Shown here piece by piece: positions 60,752 to 64,000 of a stretch of 64,000 nucleotides of DNA. Each line of letters opens with the position of its first letter. Position 1 is the first letter of the stretch. The notes under the pieces are model-generated. The model was given only the letters and a program-made list of their open reading frames with translations, ran no database searches and was not told the origin of the DNA. Source of the stretch: Brevibacillus fortis (GTDB lineage Bacteria > Bacillota > Bacilli > Brevibacillales > Brevibacillaceae); the NCBI RefSeq assembly GCF_003013395.1, contig NZ_PXZM01000008.1, positions 30,086-94,085 of the forward strand, in the 5' to 3' direction. The position numbers were made by a program, and so were the translations under genes.

Positions 60752-61497
60752 GCTTTATCATATATCCAGCGATCGATATTCGCGGGGGCAAGTGTGTCCG
60801 ACTTTTCCAAGGAGATTACGGGCAAGAGACGGTGTACGCTGATTCGCCGCTCGCGATGGCGAAACGCTGGGTTGAGCAAGGTGCGTCCTGGGTTCACCTC
60901 GTAGATTTGGACGGGGCAAAGGAAGGGCTGCCTGCAAATGCAGCGCTCATTAAAGAGATAGCGCGCTCGATCTCTGTACCCGTGCAGGTTGGAGGCGGCA
61001 TTCGCACAGAAGAGCAGATCGCGGACTATTTGGAAGCGGGTGTCGCGCGCGTGATCGTCGGGACTGCTGCGATTGAAGACGAGCCATTTACGAAGCGAAT
61101 TCTTCAAAACTATGGGGACAAAATCGCAATTGGTCTGGACTGCCGGAATGGGCTGGTGGCAACCAGAGGTTGGTTGACCACGACAGATGTGCAAGCGACA
61201 GAGCTGGCCAAACGGTTGGTTACCTACGGCGCAGAGACGTTTATTTACACCGATATCGCACGTGATGGCACGATGACAGGACCCAATGTAGAAGAAATTG
61301 CAGCCTTGGCGATAGCTACAGGTAAATCGGTGATAGCCTCAGGAGGTGTCAGCCAATTGGATGACTTGTTGACGCTGGCTGTCCATGCATCAGACGGAGT
61401 CTCTGGCGCCATTGTTGGCAAAGCACTCTACACGGACGCTTTTACATTGGAAGAAGCGCTCCAGCGTATGGAGGGGCGTGAATCGCATGCTGGCTAA
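60748..61497 (+). CDS. hisA: ProFAR isomerase
   Basis: HisA isomerises the N'-formimino ribonucleotide intermediate in the fourth step of the pathway. The ATG at 60748 follows GCGAGGGGG and overlaps the hisH stop. The 249-residue TIM barrel has the catalytic first Asp in [20 protein letters not shown], phosphate-binding [13 protein letters not shown], and the second Asp in [16 protein letters not shown], then [17 protein letters not shown]. hisF overlaps its 3' end by 11 bases. Confidence 0.97.
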   Translation: MSFIIYPAIDIRGGKCVRLFQGDYGQETVYADSPLAMAKRWVEQGASWVHLVDLDGAKEGLPANAALIKEIARSISVPVQVGGGIRTEEQIADYLEAGVARVIVGTAAIEDEPFTKRILQNYGDKIAIGLDCRNGLVATRGWLTTTDVQATELAKRLVTYGAETFIYTDIARDGTMTGPNVEEIAALAIATGKSVIASGGVSQLDDLLTLAVHASDGVSGAIVGKALYTDAFTLEEALQRMEGRESHAG

Positions 61498-62245
61498 ACG
61501 AATCATTCCGTGTCTCGATGTAAAAGACGGACGGGTGGTAAAAGGCGTGCAGTTCGTCGGATTGCGCGATGCAGGAGACCCGGTTGAACTGGCAAAAAAA
61601 TATAGCGAAGAGAGAGCAGATGAGCTGATCTTTCTCGATATTTCTGCGTCCCACGAAGGGCGCAAGACGATGGTGGATGTCATCGAGAAAACAGCGGCGA
61701 ACATTACGATTCCTTTCACGGTTGGTGGCGGCATTAACAGCGTCGACGATATGAAAAGGATATTGCGTGCGGGTGCGGACAAAATCTCGCTGAATACAGC
61801 GGCTGTGTTGCGTCCGGAATTGATCCGCGAGGGAGCGACGGTCTTCGGTTCACAATGTATCGTCGTGGCGATTGACGCGAGGAGTGTCGGGGAAGATCGC
61901 TGGGAAGTGTATACCCAAGGTGGAAGGAATGCGACGGGGCGGGACGTCATCCGTTGGGCGCAAGAGGCAGAAGCGCTCGGAGCTGGCGAAATCCTTTTGA
62001 CCAGCATGGACGACGATGGAGAAAAGAAAGGATTTGGACTCGAATTGACCAAGCGGGTATCAGAAGCAGTCGGGATTCCGGTCATTGCTTCAGGTGGTGC
62101 TGGCTCAAGGGAACATTTTTACGATGTGTTGACCCGAGGAAAGGCAGATGCCGCGCTAGCCGCTTCCATTTTTCACTATGACGAGACGTCGATTCACTCG
62201 GTCAAAGAGTATTTGCAAACCAAAGGAGTTGTCGTACGACCATGA
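61487..62245 (+). CDS. hisF: Imidazole glycerol phosphate synthase, cyclase subunit
   Basis: HisF uses ammonia from HisH to make imidazoleglycerol phosphate and AICAR. The ATG at 61487 lies in the end of hisA and gives 252 residues; the frame is open upstream without homology. The barrel has [20 protein letters not shown] with the catalytic Asp, [20 protein letters not shown], and [20 protein letters not shown] with the second. The end overlaps hisIE by four bases. Confidence 0.97.
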   Translation: MLAKRIIPCLDVKDGRVVKGVQFVGLRDAGDPVELAKKYSEERADELIFLDISASHEGRKTMVDVIEKTAANITIPFTVGGGINSVDDMKRILRAGADKISLNTAAVLRPELIREGATVFGSQCIVVAIDARSVGEDRWEVYTQGGRNATGRDVIRWAQEAEALGAGEILLTSMDDDGEKKGFGLELTKRVSEAVGIPVIASGGAGSREHFYDVLTRGKADAALAASIFHYDETSIHSVKEYLQTKGVVVRP

Positions 62246-62886
62246 CAGGAGCAGAAGAGTTTGCAGTGGAAAAATTGCGTTTTGACGAAAAGGGCTTGAT
62301 CCCTGTCATTGTGCAGGATGCCGGCAGCAATATAATTCTGACGCTTGCCTATATGAATGAAGAATCGCTACAAAAGTCACTGGCTACTAAAGAAACATGG
62401 TTTTGGAGCCGGTCCAGACAACGATTGTGGCACAAGGGTGAGACCTCGGGTCATACGCAGCGGATTGTCTCTATGCGTTATGATTGCGACGGAGATGCAC
62501 TGGTTGTGATGGTCGAGCCGAGTGGTCCTGCTTGTCATACAGGAGCCTACAGCTGTTTCTCGACGGATGTTCTCCCCCAAACAGATGGTGAGCCGGTACA
62601 TGCAGATCGGTTTGCGATTTTGAGTGAGCTCGAAGAACTGATTGCTGCGCGAGAGGCAGAGCGCCCGGAAGGCTCTTATACCACCTACTTGTTCGAAAAA
62701 GGTGTAGACAAAATCCTGAAAAAGGTTGGGGAAGAGGCTGCTGAGGTCATTATTGCAGCGAAAAATCGAAATCGTGAGGAGCTGCGGTATGAGGCATCTG
62801 ATCTGATCTTTCACTTGATGGTTTTGTTGCGGGAGCAAAATCTGCCGCTGGCTGAAGTACTGAAGGAGCTTCAGAGGCGTCGTTAA
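62242..62886 (+). CDS. hisI: Bifunctional PRA-CH/PRA-PH (HisIE)
   Basis: This 214-residue fusion carries out the second and third steps of the pathway. The N-terminal PRA-cyclohydrolase domain has [34 protein letters not shown] and the zinc cysteines in [12 protein letters not shown]. The C-terminal PRA-pyrophosphohydrolase domain from about residue 125 has [20 protein letters not shown] and [20 protein letters not shown]. Its start overlaps the hisF stop. It ends the operon before a terminator. Confidence 0.97.
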   Translation: MTGAEEFAVEKLRFDEKGLIPVIVQDAGSNIILTLAYMNEESLQKSLATKETWFWSRSRQRLWHKGETSGHTQRIVSMRYDCDGDALVVMVEPSGPACHTGAYSCFSTDVLPQTDGEPVHADRFAILSELEELIAAREAERPEGSYTTYLFEKGVDKILKKVGEEAAEVIIAAKNRNREELRYEASDLIFHLMVLLREQNLPLAEVLKELQRRR

Positions 62887-62900
62887 CAGATAAAGCAATA

Positions 62901-62931
62901 ACCACCTCTGTTTCCAGAGTGTGGTTTTTTT
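62901..62931 (+). terminator. Histidine operon terminator
   Basis: ACCACCTCTG (62901-62910) pairs with CAGAGTGTGGT (62915-62925), one bulged base, followed by a T-run of six. Confidence 0.87.
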
Positions 62932-63046
62932 GTTAGAATAATTGGTATCTTACTTGCGGAAGGTGTGGTGACCATGAACAAATTCAAACTCACTTCAATC
63001 CAAAAAAACTCCATTTTCAAACACCAATCGAAGGGTAGGATAAGAC

Positions 63047-63613
63047 ATGATCAAAGGGAATTTGGTAGAGTTACGACCAGTTATTGCTGAGGATATGGAG
63101 AGACTGTTCCATTGGCGCAACGATGAGGAAGCGGCCAAATGGGCAGCAGGCTCAGGTCTGGTAACATACAGTTATATTTCGCTCGACTCACTGCGAGCCA
63201 TGTATGAGGAAAACGTTCGTGCTTCACGGCTGGATGACAAATTAAAGAGTTTTGTATTCTCTGTCTATACCTTGGACGGAGAGCATATCGGCAATTGTGA
63301 TTACCGAGAAGTGAATCCCATTACGCGGACAGCCACAATTGGCATTGCGATCATGGCAAAGGAGTACTGGAGCAAGGGCTACGGTACAGATACATTGCGA
63401 CTCCTGCTCGACTTTCTCTTTTCCAAGCTGAACTTGAATCGGGTGCAACTGGATACGTGGAGCGGAAATGCTCGTGCCATTCGCGCCTATGAAAAATCAG
63501 GGTTTGTTATAGAAGGACGACTGCGCCAAAATGAATATGTAGACGGACAATATTATGACACCATCATGATGGGGCTGCTGCGCGAAGAGTTTTACCAGCA
63601 AGCAAAGGAATAA
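63047..63613 (+). CDS. GNAT acetyltransferase (RimJ/RimL/SpeG-like)
   Basis: This 188-residue protein transfers an acetyl group from acetyl-CoA to an amine. It begins MIKGNLVELRPVIAEDMERL; the acetyl-CoA loop is in IMAKEYWSKGYGTDTLRLLL, and the end LDTWSGNARAIRAYEKSGFV, EGRLRQNEYVDGQYYDTIMM is typical of RimJ/RimL- and SpeG-type enzymes. The substrate could be a ribosomal protein, a polyamine or an antibiotic. AAGGGTAGGA precedes the ATG. It is separate from the his operon and stands alone. Confidence 0.88.
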   Translation: MIKGNLVELRPVIAEDMERLFHWRNDEEAAKWAAGSGLVTYSYISLDSLRAMYEENVRASRLDDKLKSFVFSVYTLDGEHIGNCDYREVNPITRTATIGIAIMAKEYWSKGYGTDTLRLLLDFLFSKLNLNRVQLDTWSGNARAIRAYEKSGFVIEGRLRQNEYVDGQYYDTIMMGLLREEFYQQAKE

Positions 63614-63747
63614 TAAGTCCCTGTGTATTTTTCGCTAGCGGCATTTGCATAAGGGGGGAAGAATTTGTGCAATAAAAGAGGGCATTGGCTTCTCCTTCTG
63701 CCTTTTTTGTGTAGTCCAAACCTGAATATAGTAGAGATATTTGATAG

Positions 63748-63777
63748 AAAGAGCGAGATGTTTTGCTCGCTCTTTTT
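63748..63777 (+). terminator. Terminator before the rRNA operon leader
   Basis: AAAGAGCGAG (63748-63757) pairs with CTCGCTCTTT (63765-63774), followed by TTT. It lies 135 bases after the acetyltransferase stop. Confidence 0.83.
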
Positions 63778-63935
63778 CCTTTCGTTTCGCGGTATTCTAG
63801 CTGTTTCTCGTTTTCCGATAAAAAAACTTTTAAAATCACTCTTGATTTAGAATTTTATATGTGATAGATTATTCCTTGTCGCCAAGAACGACGACAAAAT
63901 ACGAGAAAAGAAAACGAGATTCGATAAAAAACTTC

Positions 63936-64000
63936 TTGACTCGTAAATAACGAACGTGATAAGATGTAAAACGTTCGACAAAAAATGCTCTTTGAAAACT
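63936..64000 (+). promoter_or_regulatory. Probable rRNA operon promoter and leader (boxA)
   Basis: TTGACT (63936-63941), an 18-nt spacer and TAAGAT (63960-63965) form a promoter. The window then ends in TGCTCTTTGAAAACT (63986-64000), the boxA-type antitermination sequence found just upstream of 16S rRNA in Bacillus and relatives. No rRNA itself lies in the window. The preceding gap 63778-63935 shows an A+T-rich stretch with TTGTCG/CGACAA pairing at about 63876-63896 and nothing else I recognise. Confidence 0.78.

Noticed and set aside
62974..63046. A short frame starting ATGAACAAATTC before the acetyltransferase gene.
   Set aside because: It has only a moderate ribosome binding site, overlaps the next gene out of frame, and gives a short peptide of no recognisable type.
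63665..63850. A 61-codon frame starting with TTG behind AAGGGGGG.
   Set aside because: It runs through a rho-independent terminator hairpin and ends in A+T-rich spacer; the product lacks recognisable features. It remains possible but unsupported.
1..64000. CRISPR arrays, tRNA genes, insertion sequences.
   Set aside because: No regularly spaced repeats, cloverleaf sequences or transposase genes were seen on either strand by eye; a tRNAscan or CRISPR search was not run.

Overview
The window is chromosomal DNA from an endospore-forming, flagellated Gram-positive bacterium, most likely a Brevibacillus or close relative in the Paenibacillaceae. That placement is an inference from gene content and order: fliW-csrA-hag, secA-prfB, ftsEX-ctpB-minJ, uvrBA, hprK-yvoF-hisZGDBHAFIE, a GerAB germinant permease, a KinA-like kinase, and AhrC-type ARG boxes. 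No tRNA, insertion sequence, prophage or CRISPR array was seen. The last bases look like the leader of an rRNA operon.

Layout. 1-8504: late flagellar genes (end of flgK, flgL, a DUF6470 gene, fliW, csrA, hag, then flaG, fliD, fliS, a fliT-like gene, and a small YjfB-type motility gene on the other strand). A flagellin lysine N-methylase (fliB-like) is inserted in reverse orientation between hag and flaG. Three sigma-D-like promoters share a 16-nt spacer, and the hag leader carries a textbook CsrA hairpin. 8662-13244: a MotA/MotB-like pair, an amino-acid ABC binding protein and permease preceded by a DnaA-box cluster, and an HD-GYP phosphodiesterase. 13454-20963: hpf, secA, an unknown gene, prfB with its programmed frameshift, a PAS histidine kinase, a YciI protein and a cytochrome c lipoprotein.

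21100-29557: arginine genes argC-argB-argD and carA-carB-argF, with argG-argH further on at 32708-35409. All three transcription units have ARG-box-like operators at their promoters; argJ is absent. Between them, 29618-31861 holds the most striking system: a promoter, two tandem RNA elements matching the cyclic-di-GMP-II riboswitch pattern, a 25-codon hydrophobic peptide gene, a terminator, a DUF5317 membrane protein and a membrane HD-GYP cyclic-di-GMP phosphodiesterase. The helix strands of the two aptamers and the ribosome binding site can pair in mutually exclusive ways, suggesting a coupled c-di-GMP switch controlling c-di-GMP breakdown.

35470-48457: an acetamidase/formamidase, an orphan GerAB permease, a small secreted protein, an iron alcohol dehydrogenase, the cell-division cluster ftsE-ftsX-M23 peptidase-ctpB-minJ, a large secreted YcdB/YcdC-like protein and an unusual FlgD-like protein with a triplicated C-terminal module. 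48638-56211: LexA-controlled uvrB-uvrA, an HD phosphohydrolase, a small membrane protein, hprK and a hexapeptide acyltransferase. 56394-62886: a complete, tightly overlapping histidine operon hisZ-G-D-B-H-A-F-IE from a sigma-A promoter, then a GNAT acetyltransferase and the rrn leader.

All calls are from reading the sequence; no database search was run. Family names rest on recognised motifs and gene order, and promoters and RNA structures were found by eye.
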